DNA of 11,696 nucleotides. Origin: an uncultured Bacilli bacterium (GTDB lineage: Bacteria; Bacillota_I; Bacilli_A; RF39; UBA660). The notes beneath the pieces were generated by a model. That model ran no database searches and was not told where the DNA came from. It saw nothing but the letters and a program-made list of their open reading frames with translations. The translations under genes and the position numbers were made by a program. Of the stretch, positions 1 through 5,530 are shown in pieces (position 1 is the stretch's first letter; each line of letters starts with the position of its first letter). The DNA is taken from contig CAKORS010000033.1 in NCBI GenBank assembly GCA_934101605.1, positions 1-11,696 of the forward strand, in the 5' to 3' direction.

Positions 1-35
1 ATACCACTCCACATTTCCATTATGAAATAATCCAT
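1..35 (-). CDS. 5' end of an unidentified gene, cut by the window edge
   Basis: An ATG at 35-33 (minus strand) is preceded by AGGTGA at 45-50, a good ribosome binding site with about 9 bases of spacing. Upstream there is an extended -10 promoter at 84-92. Only about 11 codons are visible, reading MDYFIMEMWSG, which is too little to recognise. The start is supported by the ribosome site and promoter, not by homology. Confidence 0.5.
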   Translation of the reverse strand, partial: MDYFIMEMWSG

Positions 36-264
36 TATAATATATCACCTCACTTTCAAATTACTATTTGTCTTTCAGTTCCTATTATATCATTTTATTT
101 ACTTAAAATATTAAAATGTTGGTTAATTTTACTAAAACCATGTTATACTAATTTTAGTTAGTAGTTATTACTACCTATAAATTGTTGCTTTTAATGGTTG
201 TTTTACCAGAACCATAAGGGCTCCATTGAGGTTAATACTCGCACACTTAAATACTAGTGTGAAC
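36..264. other. Intergenic stretch between the left-edge gene and the IS
   Basis: There is no convincing complete gene on either strand. It contains the leader and promoter of the left-edge gene, a small palindrome (GTAGT TATT ACTAC, 161-174) and an inverted repeat (ATGGTT at 194-199, AACCAT at 210-215). On the minus strand from 225 to 175 a 16-codon frame reads WSPYGSGKTTIKSNNL, which resembles a Walker A P-loop, then stops. That could be a gene fragment stranded by the IS, but the remnant is too short to name. Confidence 0.35.
84..92 (-). promoter_or_regulatory. Extended -10 promoter for the left-edge gene
   Basis: The minus strand reads TGATATAAT, an extended -10 (TG, one base, TATAAT) about 50 bases before the ATG at 35. 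No good -35 box is found 17 bases further upstream, which fits an extended -10 promoter that does not need one. The same TGnTATAAT form recurs before the XRE gene and before mutS. Confidence 0.5.
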
Positions 265-286
265 TGGTCAAGAAAAAGTAGACACT
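265..286. repeat. IS3 terminal inverted repeat, orfB end
   Basis: TGGTCAAGAAAAAGTAGACACT begins with TG, as IS3-family ends do. It lies 12 bases outside the orfB stop at 299-301. It matches the far end only imperfectly, and the outermost base is inferred from that match. Confidence 0.55.
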
Positions 287-300
287 AAAAATACACATTT

Positions 301-337
301 AAAACCCTGATTCAATTTTATATTGAATTGGGGTTTT
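301..337. repeat. Large hairpin overlapping the 3' end of IS orfB
   Basis: Two 16-base arms (301-316 and 322-337) pair at 14 of 16 positions around a 5-base loop. The arms begin AAAACCC and end GGGGTTTT. The sequence also encodes the last residues of OrfB (KTPIQYKIESGF). Flanking A and T runs let it act as a terminator, which could insulate the element from outside transcription. Confidence 0.6.
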
Positions 338-1153
338 ATATTTTAATGCATATGATGGTCTTTTATAATTATAATAATATATATTCCTTAATTAGTTTTG
401 AAACGTCATTACATCATTTTAAATTAAAATCAATTATTAATTCTTCTTTAATCCATCCGTTTAATGATTCATTTACAGGATTATCTGTAGGTGTACCTGC
501 TCGACTCATAGAACGTTGTATGTTATAATTTTCTAGAAGCTTATTATAAGCTTTAGATGAATAAACTGAACCTTGATCTGTGTGAAGAATAATCAAATCG
601 TCAGTTTGTTCTTTTTTTATGCATTCTAATACTTGTTTTAATCCATCATAATATGAGTGCGTTGTGCCTTTTTTAGATGCTAATCCATATCCAATTATTT
701 CTTTGTTCCATGCATCAAAATACAACGTTAATTCATAATAAGTTTTATTAACCCAAAACGAAGTTATGTCAGATACTATTACTTCTAGTGGTCTTGTTAA
801 ATATTTCCATTTCTTCCATACTAAATTATTGAATTTTTCATGTTCTTCATCAGGTTTCCTCCATTAATAATGTTTTCCTAATGATTTTATGTTTTCATAT
901 TTACAACATAAATGGACATGATTATCAGACCATACTATACCATAATGTAATCTTACATAAGCATTTATCCATCTGTAACCATGAGATGGATGGTTTTTAT
1001 GTATTTCTTTAATTATCTTAATATCCTCTTGTTTTGATAACATTTTCAACTTTGGGTGTTCTTGCCTATATTTCCATTTATAATAACCAGACCTACTAAC
1101 AGACATATAATTACATAATAGTTTAATTGAATACTTATTTTTGTATTCATCAA

Positions 1154-1512
1154 TTATTTTATATTCTTGTTGAATGTAGTAACATATTCCTTTTTTTGAC
1201 CAACTACTTTCACCATATAACCTTTTTTTATCGCATCAACTCAATTTCTTTTCTTAATAATTCCTCTTTTAAATTTTCTATTTCTGTTTTATTTCTATTA
1301 TACCTTCCGCAATTTGGATTGCTATGTTTTCCTGTCTTAGATTTTAAGCTTTCTATACCTTTTTGACGATATAATTTTATCCATCTTAAAAATACACTTG
1401 GATATACATCGTTATTTTCAGCGATTCGTCTATAACCTTCTTTAGAGTTTAAATATTCTAGTACTAGTTTCTCTTTTTCTTCAGGCTTTAACATGTTGTT
1501 TTTATTATTCAT
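1154..1512 (-). pseudogene. IS3 OrfA (HTH transposase subunit), frameshifted
   Basis: OrfA is the DNA-binding subunit of IS3-family transposases. The ATG at 1512 follows AAAGGAGTGAT, a strong ribosome site. The first 94 residues contain a helix-turn-helix (RRIAENNDVYPSVFLRWIKLY) and a basic, leucine-rich C-terminal helix (EIENLKEELLRKEIELM). The frame ends early at a TAA (1228-1230). Shifting one base near 1229-1240 reopens it as IKKGYMVKVVGQKKEYVTTF, ending at a TAA at 1154-1156. That restored frame places a canonical A AAA AAG slippery heptamer (1190-1196) exactly where a -1 shift would enter orfB. A single-base indel has therefore uncoupled orfA from orfB. The match to the IS3 orfA pattern is from family knowledge; the frame geometry is seen directly. 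Confidence 0.8.
1190..1196 (-). promoter_or_regulatory. Programmed -1 frameshift heptamer (A AAA AAG) of the IS3 element
   Basis: In the repaired orfA frame the minus strand reads CAA AAA AAG. A -1 slip gives TCA AAA AAA GGA, which is the orfB frame. IS3 elements typically make the OrfAB fusion by -1 frameshifting on such a run. The upstream indel in orfA now produces a stop before ribosomes reach this site, so it should be non-functional here. Confidence 0.6.
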
Positions 1513-1551
1513 ATTTTTATCACTCCTTTAATTTTATAATATCAAAAAAAA

Positions 1552-1581
1552 TGTAGACTGTGTCTTTTTTCACTGTCTACA
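1552..1581. repeat. IS3 terminal inverted repeat, orfA end, with nested hairpin
   Basis: This end carries TGTAGACTGTG and CACTGTCTACA around an 8-base spacer, an 11-bp self-complementary pair with one mismatch. The outer arm forms the IS end. The GACAC and poly-A core matches the repeat at 265-286. The self-complementary extra arm is not present at the other end. Confidence 0.55.
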
Positions 1582-1612
1582 TTTACTATATCACTTCACT
1601 TAAGTGTATTTT

Positions 1613-2296
1613 TTATCTTACAGAATTTGATGTTTGGTTTAATCCATAGTTATTAATTTGTATATAATCATTATTCTTATTCTTTATAAATACATTTGTA
1701 AATCTATAAAAATTTTTATTTATATTGTCATAGAAAACAAAGTTAATATCTCCAGTGCTAGTCACTAAACATCCCATAAGTTCTGCTTGTCTAGTTTTAA
1801 ATACCTGGTTATCTTCATTCATTTGCATATATGAAGCAAAGTCTCCTAGAGAAAAGTTTTGATGTAAATCTCCTATAGGTGGATGAGAATGTCCATGACA
1901 TACAACGAAATGTTTATTTAGATTATCTTTTAGTTTATTTTCTAAATTATTTATCATTTCTTTATTAAAACTTGCAGCATTATTTTGTCTATTATCACTT
2001 GATGAGATAAACTCATTAAATTCAATTGTATTATTTCCTATTTCTTTACCATATAGAAAGAAAGGTATTTCTTTATTCTGTTCTATTGTAACATCTTGAA
2101 CTGCTAATAACATTTCATAAACTTCTTCACTTATTATAATTTGACCATTTGGCATATTGTTTATTATATCTTTATTTATCGGAGCCATTTCTCCATATGA
2201 ACTATAGTTATCAAAGTTTTGTTTATGATATGCTCCATATGGATTTTTATTAATCATTATTTCTTTAACACTTTGTAAATATTGATCTCTTGTCAT
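1613..2296 (-). CDS. JAMM/MPN (JAB)-domain metalloprotease-like protein
   Basis: This 227-residue soluble protein has no signal peptide or membrane segment. The centre resembles the JAB1/MPN/Mov34 fold: E76 in EIPFFLYG matches the family's E-x-x-G-x-x-x-G strand, and H136-S-H138-P followed by S149-x-x-D152 gives the zinc ligands and catalytic serine. The spacing from the second His to Ser is 10 residues, three more than the 7 usual in Rpn11-type JAMMs. Known JAMM proteins cut isopeptide or peptide bonds next to ubiquitin-like modifiers, or act in phage tail maturation or cofactor sulfur transfer. No E1, E2 or ubiquitin-like gene is seen here, so the substrate is unknown. ATG at 2296 follows AAGGAG with 7-base spacing. 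No terminator is seen before the IS, which begins 31 bases downstream. The JAMM assignment rests on motifs. Confidence 0.7.
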   Translation of the reverse strand: MTRDQYLQSVKEIMINKNPYGAYHKQNFDNYSSYGEMAPINKDIINNMPNGQIIISEEVYEMLLAVQDVTIEQNKEIPFFLYGKEIGNNTIEFNEFISSSDNRQNNAASFNKEMINNLENKLKDNLNKHFVVCHGHSHPPIGDLHQNFSLGDFASYMQMNEDNQVFKTRQAELMGCLVTSTGDINFVFYDNINKNFYRFTNVFIKNKNNDYIQINNYGLNQTSNSVR

Positions 2297-2317
2297 AGCT
2301 TTTCTCCTTAATGCTTT

Positions 2318-2340
2318 GTATACTTCTATATTTAGTATAC
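2318..2340. promoter_or_regulatory. Operator-like inverted repeat at the JAMM promoter
   Basis: GTATACT (2318-2324) and AGTATAC (2334-2340) form a perfect 7-bp inverted repeat with a 9-base spacer. One half covers the -10 box and the other lies just past the likely transcription start. This is a classic repressor placement. The regulator is unknown; the XRE protein next door is a candidate by proximity only. Confidence 0.45.
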
Positions 2341-2362
2341 AATAATATAATAAATATGTCTT
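2334..2362 (-). promoter_or_regulatory. Sigma-A promoter of the JAMM gene
   Basis: The minus strand has AAGACA (2357-2362), a 17-base spacer and TATACT (2334-2339). The spacing is ideal and the -10 is close to consensus. It lies 38 bases upstream of the ATG, which leaves a short leader. Confidence 0.55.
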
Positions 2363-2382
2363 TTAAATTTTATTTAATAACT

Positions 2383-2409
2383 AAAAAAGAAGATAATAAT
2401 ATCTTCTTT
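2383..2409 (-). terminator. Terminator of the XRE membrane regulator gene
   Basis: Perfect 10-bp arms (AAAGAAGATA at 2386-2395, TATCTTCTTT at 2400-2409) enclose a 4-base loop. On the minus strand they are followed by a run of six Ts (2388-2383). It begins 3 bases past the stop codon at 2412. Confidence 0.8.
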
Positions 2410-2411
2410 AA

Positions 2412-3779
2412 TTATTCTTCATAATATACTTTAGTATTATTTTTTATTTTATTTATGTTTTTTTGTGTTGTATATATATTTACTGTAAAGTTTGAATAAT
2501 TTACTATTTTTTTATTATTTATATCTTTAATTATCTTTCTTGTCATACCCATAAATGTTTCATCAGATTTATAATAATGTAATGTATATATGTTTTTATT
2601 TCCATGGTTGTTATCTAGTTTAACATTATAATATTTAGAATGTTTAATTTCTATTATTATGTTGTTATTATCTCTTGGAATATAGTTTATTCCTTCATAA
2701 GACCAATCTGGTATTATTATTTCATCAAACATATCTATTGTTTTTCTATCAGTTATAAAGTATTCATTATTATTTGTATTATCTACATAATCAAATTTAG
2801 TGAATCCTATAACTGTAAGAGATGTTCCTATACCAAATATTATTAATGATATTAAAAATATCAATCCTAATAATTTCTTTTTACTTTTTTTATTAAATAT
2901 AAAATTAAAAATTATATCTAATATTATAATATTAACAGTTATTGCTGATATTAAGCATAAAAGTATTCCTATAAATAATAATCCTGTTTTTATAATCATA
3001 AAATTTATACCTAATGCAAATACAAATGATACTAAACTGAAGCAGAAACATAGTCCAATAAATGCTACAAATATCTTTATACAAAATAGTATAACTTTTA
3101 AAAGACCTGATATAAATTTATATTCAGAATGTTTTTCATCTCTAATTATTATTTTTTCTTTTGGTTTTTCTATTACTACATTTTCTTTTATTATTTCATT
3201 AGTTGTTTCATCTTCCACTTTTATGATTTCATAGTAGTCTAAATATCTTGTTTTAAATATATGTAATAATAATATTAAACCTAATATAAAACACGCTACT
3301 GAATATAGATTACTTAATATATTAATGATTATATTGTAAACGTTATAAGGTAAATAATTTAAAATACTACTAGCTAAACCACTTAGAACAGCTCCTATTA
3401 TTAAGAATATAATTATAAGAAATACTATTATTAATAGTTGTTCTATTATACATTTAATTTTTTGTTTAAATTTCATACTACTAAACATATCAATTGTTTT
3501 AGTAATAAATCCTAGAAAATCATCAATATATTTATTAATTAGATTTTTAGATTGTTTGTTTTCTTTTATCTCCTTTACATCTTGATTAAGTAATTCATCA
3601 ATGTTTAAATTAAACATTTCACAAAGTTTAAGCATTTTATCCATTTCTGGATAAGATATTCCTGATTCCCATTTGGAAACGGATTGTCTTGATACTCCTA
3701 ATTGTTCTGCTAATTGTTCTTGTGATAGGTTATTTTCTTTTCTTATTCTTTTTAGATTTTCTTTTAATTTTGAATTCAT
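2412..3779 (-). CDS. XRE-family HTH regulator fused to a multi-pass membrane region
   Basis: A 455-residue protein. Residues 7-61 are a Cro/CI-type helix-turn-helix (LSQEQLAEQLGVSRQSVSKWE) followed by YPEMDKMLKLCEMF. A charged linker leads to hydrophobic segments at about 112-136, 147-175, 222-297 (several) and 303-326. The remaining 130 or so residues are polar and probably outside the cell. A hydrophilic cytoplasmic-looking loop (about 180-220) separates the first two membrane segments from the rest. The start at 3779 is chosen because AAAGGAG lies 4-5 bases upstream; a longer frame begins at a TTG (3866) with no ribosome site. The architecture suggests a DNA-binding domain tethered to the membrane that reads an envelope signal, but the ligand and targets are not visible. 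It has its own promoter, a structured leader and a terminator. Confidence 0.8.
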   Translation of the reverse strand: MNSKLKENLKRIRKENNLSQEQLAEQLGVSRQSVSKWESGISYPEMDKMLKLCEMFNLNIDELLNQDVKEIKENKQSKNLINKYIDDFLGFITKTIDMFSSMKFKQKIKCIIEQLLIIVFLIIIFLIIGAVLSGLASSILNYLPYNVYNIIINILSNLYSVACFILGLILLLHIFKTRYLDYYEIIKVEDETTNEIIKENVVIEKPKEKIIIRDEKHSEYKFISGLLKVILFCIKIFVAFIGLCFCFSLVSFVFALGINFMIIKTGLLFIGILLCLISAITVNIIILDIIFNFIFNKKSKKKLLGLIFLISLIIFGIGTSLTVIGFTKFDYVDNTNNNEYFITDRKTIDMFDEIIIPDWSYEGINYIPRDNNNIIIEIKHSKYYNVKLDNNHGNKNIYTLHYYKSDETFMGMTRKIIKDINNKKIVNYSNFTVNIYTTQKNINKIKNNTKVYYEE

Positions 3780-3793
3780 AATTTCTCCTTTCA

Positions 3794-3863
3794 CAACCAA
3801 TCTTACTAAATCAACTAGTTGCTCTCTACCAATTTTAGGTTGTTTTTTGTTTATTTTTGGTTG
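3794..3863 (-). promoter_or_regulatory. Structured 5' leader of the XRE gene with inverted repeats
   Basis: On the minus strand CAACCAA (3863-3857) can pair with TTGGTTG (3800-3794), which ends just before the ribosome site. A second upstream copy, ACAACC (3843-3838), can pair with the same GGTTGT. Between them lies a perfect 10-bp palindrome, CAACTAGTTG (3812-3821). Either RNA folding or an autoregulatory operator could explain this; the sequence does not decide. Confidence 0.4.
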
Positions 3864-3889
3864 CAATTTACGGAATTTACTATGATTTT

Positions 3890-3898
3890 ATTATAACA
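3890..3898 (-). promoter_or_regulatory. Extended -10 promoter of the XRE gene
   Basis: TGTTATAAT on the minus strand is an extended -10 with a consensus hexamer. No strong -35 is present. A start about 7 bases downstream gives a leader of roughly 100 bases before the ATG at 3779, long for this compact window. Confidence 0.55.
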
Positions 3899-3902
3899 TA
3901 AG

Positions 3903-3925
3903 AAAAAAAGACTTGTTAGTCTTTT
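3903..3925 (-). terminator. Terminator of hsp20, containing its stop codon
   Basis: Arms AAAAGACT (3906-3913) and AGTCTTTT (3918-3925) enclose a TGTT loop. On the minus strand seven Ts follow (3909-3903). The hsp20 TAA (3916-3918) lies in the loop and stem edge, so the last codons are part of the terminator. The opposite strand also has a T-rich tail. Confidence 0.8.
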
Positions 3926-4329
3926 ATTTCTATATATTTTGTTTCTTTTAAATCTTTCTTTTCTTCTATTATAGGAACTTCGATTTTTAATGTTCCATTT
4001 TTAAAGCTTGCTTTTATATCTTCTGTTTCTAAATCTTCTCCTACATAGAAGCTACGAGAACATTCTCCAAAATATCTTTCTTTTTTTAGATATTTTCCTT
4101 CTTTTTCATCTTCTTCTACACTTGTTTTTGCATTAATATTTAGATATCCATCAGTAATATCTAGTTTTATATCTTCCTTCTTATATCCAGGTAAATCCAC
4201 TTCTATAATATAATTATTTTCTGTTTTCTTTATATCTGTTTTCATCAATCTATTTTCGTTTTTACTAAAGAATGGGTCTTTAAATAAATCCTCAAATAAA
4301 TCAAAATCATTTCTTGGTATCATCATCAT
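3916..4329 (-). CDS. hsp20: Small heat shock protein, Hsp20/alpha-crystallin family
   Basis: A 137-residue ATP-independent holdase chaperone that binds unfolding proteins in the cytoplasm and passes them to DnaK or ClpB. The N-terminal arm (NDFDLFEDLFKDPFF) is followed by an alpha-crystallin domain at about 31-120, with YIIEVDLPGYKKEDIKL and the signature FKNGTLKIEVP (109-119). The C-terminal tail ends in I-E-I (133-135), the I-x-I motif that docks neighbouring dimers. Length and layout are typical. The first of three consecutive ATG codons is used because AAAGGAAG lies about 9 bases upstream; the second or third ATG cannot be excluded. It is transcribed alone from a CIRCE-controlled promoter and ends in its own terminator, so HrcA repression with heat induction is expected. 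Confidence 0.95.
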   Translation of the reverse strand: MMMIPRNDFDLFEDLFKDPFFSKNENRLMKTDIKKTENNYIIEVDLPGYKKEDIKLDITDGYLNINAKTSVEEDEKEGKYLKKERYFGECSRSFYVGEDLETEDIKASFKNGTLKIEVPIIEEKKDLKETKYIEIKD

Positions 4330-4378
4330 ATTTATCTACTTCCTTTCTTTATTTTATATAGAATTTTAATGTAATACC

Positions 4379-4400
4379 TTGTAGATACTCTTATCTACAA
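4379..4400 (-). promoter_or_regulatory. Hairpin in the hsp20 leader RNA
   Basis: TTGTAGATA (4379-4387) and TATCTACAA (4392-4400) are perfect 9-bp arms around a 4-base loop, lying just past the likely transcription start. The downstream arm on the RNA has a second possible partner: AGTAGATA at 4333-4340, which sits between the ribosome site and the ATG. This allows two mutually exclusive folds. It could instead be a protein operator. Confidence 0.5.
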
Positions 4401-4404
4401 TTAT

Positions 4405-4433
4405 GTTATAGCACTATTATTAGCACTTGTCAA
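4405..4433 (-). promoter_or_regulatory. Sigma-A promoter of hsp20
   Basis: TTGACA (4428-4433), a 17-base spacer and TATAAC (4405-4410) on the minus strand form a near-consensus promoter. The -35 hexamer lies inside the CIRCE element, so repressor binding would block polymerase. Confidence 0.85.
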
Positions 4434-4446
4434 TAGCAAGTGCTAA
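4420..4446. promoter_or_regulatory. CIRCE operator (HrcA binding site)
   Basis: TTAGCACTT (4420-4428), nine bases, AAGTGCTAA (4438-4446) is a perfect 9-N9-9 inverted repeat. It matches the CIRCE consensus TTAGCACTC-N9-GAGTGCTAA except for a symmetric change at the inner base of each half. CIRCE binds the heat-shock repressor HrcA. Both changes keep the dyad, so this reads as a coordinated variant, not decay. Confidence 0.92.
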
Positions 4447-4493
4447 TTTTCTTACTACATTTATATTTTATTTCATTTTTATTTTTTTATACT

Positions 4494-4520
4494 AAAAAAA
4501 TATGAGTTTAACCCCATATT
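4494..4520 (-). terminator. Terminator of mscL
   Basis: AATATG (4499-4504) and CATATT (4515-4520) form a short stem with a 10-base loop, followed on the minus strand by seven Ts (4500-4494). It lies directly after the mscL stop. Confidence 0.65.
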
Positions 4521-4524
4521 AAAA

Positions 4525-4902
4525 TTATTTGTTTTTTAGTAAATCTCTTATTTCTTCTAATAGTTTTTCTTCATTTGTTTTTGTAGGTTTTGGTTTTTCT
4601 TCTTTTTTATGTGTTATTTTATTTATTATTCTAATCATTACAAATATACAAAATGATATAATTAAGAAATTAACAATATTTTGGATAAAAGCTCCATACT
4701 TAATTACTGCATTACCTACTTTTATAGTTAAATTAGAAAAATCATGGCCTCCTATTATGATCCCTATTAATGGCATTAGCATATCATTTACTAAACTTGT
4801 TACTATACTTGAAAATGCACTTCCTATAATAACACCTACTGCTAGATCAATTACATTTCCTTTTGATATAAATTCTTTGAATTCTTTTATAAATTTTTTC
4901 AT
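4525..4902 (-). CDS. mscL: Large-conductance mechanosensitive channel MscL
   Basis: A 125-residue inner-membrane channel that assembles as a homopentamer and opens under membrane tension, releasing solutes during osmotic downshock. The N-terminal amphipathic helix ([16 protein letters not shown]) leads to the pore helix, [19 protein letters not shown], with the conserved small-residue pattern. It continues through NDMLMPLIG into a short outer loop (about 51-66). TM2 is at about 70-95, and a charged C-terminal helix ([13 protein letters not shown]) follows a KPKPTK linker. Length and all hallmarks fit the family. ATG at 4902 follows AAGGAGGAG at ideal spacing. It is transcribed alone and divergently from the COG2426 gene. 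Confidence 0.97.
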   Translation of the reverse strand: MKKFIKEFKEFISKGNVIDLAVGVIIGSAFSSIVTSLVNDMLMPLIGIIIGGHDFSNLTIKVGNAVIKYGAFIQNIVNFLIISFCIFVMIRIINKITHKKEEKPKPTKTNEEKLLEEIRDLLKNK

Positions 4903-4926
4903 AACTCCTCCTTTACTTATATAAAT

Positions 4927-4955
4927 AGCATATAATATTTCTCTTATTTTTTCAA
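4927..4955 (-). promoter_or_regulatory. Possible promoter of mscL
   Basis: TTGAAA (4950-4955), a 17-base spacer and TATGCT (4927-4932) on the minus strand. The -35 is good and the -10 moderate. The region is so AT-rich that other -10 choices exist nearby (TATATG at 4929-4934). Confidence 0.35.
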
Positions 4956-4985
4956 ATAATAGTGGAATATTTATATATAAAATAG

Positions 4986-4991
4986 TATAAT
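4986..4991 (+). promoter_or_regulatory. -10 box of the COG2426 gene promoter
   Basis: A consensus TATAAT lies 26 bases before the ATG. The hexamer 17 bases upstream (TGGAAT) is a weak -35. GAAAGGATGG at 5004-5013 is the ribosome site, so the leader is very short. Confidence 0.5.
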
Positions 4992-5017
4992 TAATATAGT
5001 TTTGAAAGGATGGTATT

Positions 5018-5530
5018 ATGTCTAATGCTATAGTTAATTTTATTATTGGGCTATTTCCTAATGCAAGTGGGGTTTTTATAAAAGAATTGATTGTATTTAT
5101 TATTTCTTTACTTCCTATTTTGGAGTTAAGAGGTGGCCTTTTAGCTGCAAGTTTATTAAAACTTGATCCATGGGCTTCATATATTATTTGTATGATTGGT
5201 AATCTTTTACCTATTCCTTTTATTTTATTACTTATTAATAAAATTATTGAATGGATGAGAAAAAAGAAACGTCTTAAAAAGGTTGTAAATTTTATTGATA
5301 AAAAAGTTACTAAAAATAAAGTTCAAATTGAAAAGTATGGATATGTTGGTCTTGCTTTATTTGTAGGTATTCCTCTTCCTGGAACTGGAGCTTGGACTGG
5401 TGCTTTACTTGCTTCTGTTCTTGAGATGGATAGAAAGAAATCTTTTTTAGCCATTGTTATTGGTGTATTTATTGCTAGTGTAATTATGATGTTAATATCA
5501 TTTGGAATTCTTGGTAGTATAATAAAATAA
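5018..5530 (+). CDS. COG2426 / small multidrug-export-like membrane protein
   Basis: A 170-residue integral membrane protein and the only plus-strand gene. It shows the hallmarks of the family annotated as Sm_multidrug_ex (COG2426): LPILELRGG (32-40) after the first hydrophobic segment, and [15 protein letters not shown] (118-132) near the C-terminus. These two half-motifs resemble the paired re-entrant loops of the DedA-like superfamily. Hydrophobic segments lie at about 20-48, 53-76, 108-133 and 143-168. A basic stretch (RKKKRLKK, 81-88) with a following polar region lies between the halves, probably cytoplasmic. The multidrug name in databases is not backed by strong biochemistry, so the substrate should be taken as unknown. 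ATG at 5018 follows AAAGG at good spacing. It converges on the gene at 5540-6691 and shares its terminator. Confidence 0.88.
   Translation: MSNAIVNFIIGLFPNASGVFIKELIVFIISLLPILELRGGLLAASLLKLDPWASYIICMIGNLLPIPFILLLINKIIEWMRKKKRLKKVVNFIDKKVTKNKVQIEKYGYVGLALFVGIPLPGTGAWTGALLASVLEMDRKKSFLAIVIGVFIASVIMMLISFGILGSIIK

Larger units (their letters stand above)
299..1196 (-). pseudogene. IS3 OrfB (DDE transposase), interrupted by stops and a frameshift
   Basis: OrfB is the catalytic subunit. After the slippery site the frame reads through an N-terminal HTH_21-like segment (HPSHGYRWINAYVRLHYGI) to a TAA at 864-866. The same frame continues directly with WRKPDEEHEKFNNL and the integrase core. The catalytic D, D, E lie in SDITSFW, in ILHTDQGSVYSS and in NPVNESLNGWIKEEL. 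A TGA at 414-416 again interrupts the frame. It resumes with NDVSKLIKEYI and, after a one-base shift near 375-380, ends with KRPSYALKYKTPIQYK and a TAA at 299-301. One stop, one TGA and one indel make this a decayed copy. No start codon with its own ribosome site is needed, because IS3 OrfB is made by frameshifting. Confidence 0.85.
265..1581 (-). mobile_element. Degenerate IS3-family insertion sequence (about 1.3 kb)
   Basis: The element carries the IS3 layout of a short HTH-containing orfA followed by a DDE integrase orfB, read on the minus strand. The ends are imperfect inverted repeats: TGGTCAAGAAAAAGTAGACAC from 265, and on the other strand TGTAGACAGTGAAAAAAGACAC starting at 1581. They share the GAAAAA...AGACAC core. 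No clear 3-4 bp target duplication is seen at these exact limits, so the ends are approximate. Both reading frames carry disabling changes (an orfA frameshift, an in-frame TAA, an in-frame TGA and a 3' frameshift), so the copy should not be able to move on its own. It sits 31 bases past the stop codon of the JAMM gene. Confidence 0.85.

Noticed and set aside
175..225. Walker A-like stretch WSPYGSGKTTIKSNNL on the minus strand
   Set aside because: It is only 16 codons between stops, lacks the hydrophobic helix usual after an ABC Walker A, and no other motif is near. It could be a fragment but cannot be called a gene.
328..528. Short plus-strand frame across the IS 3' end
   Set aside because: It lies opposite a recognisable transposase frame and has no ribosome site; it is a shadow.
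1613..2296. JAMM gene as part of a bacterial ubiquitin-like conjugation operon
   Set aside because: No E1, E2 or ubiquitin-like gene is within the window, and the gene has its own promoter with unrelated neighbours.
2800..3234. Plus-strand frame of 144 codons opposite the XRE gene
   Set aside because: Its composition mirrors the membrane helices on the other strand and it has no ribosome site or motif.
3780..3866. Longer start for the XRE gene at a TTG (29 extra residues)
   Set aside because: There is no ribosome site before the TTG, whereas the ATG at 3779 has AAAGGAG, and the extra region is better explained as a structured leader.
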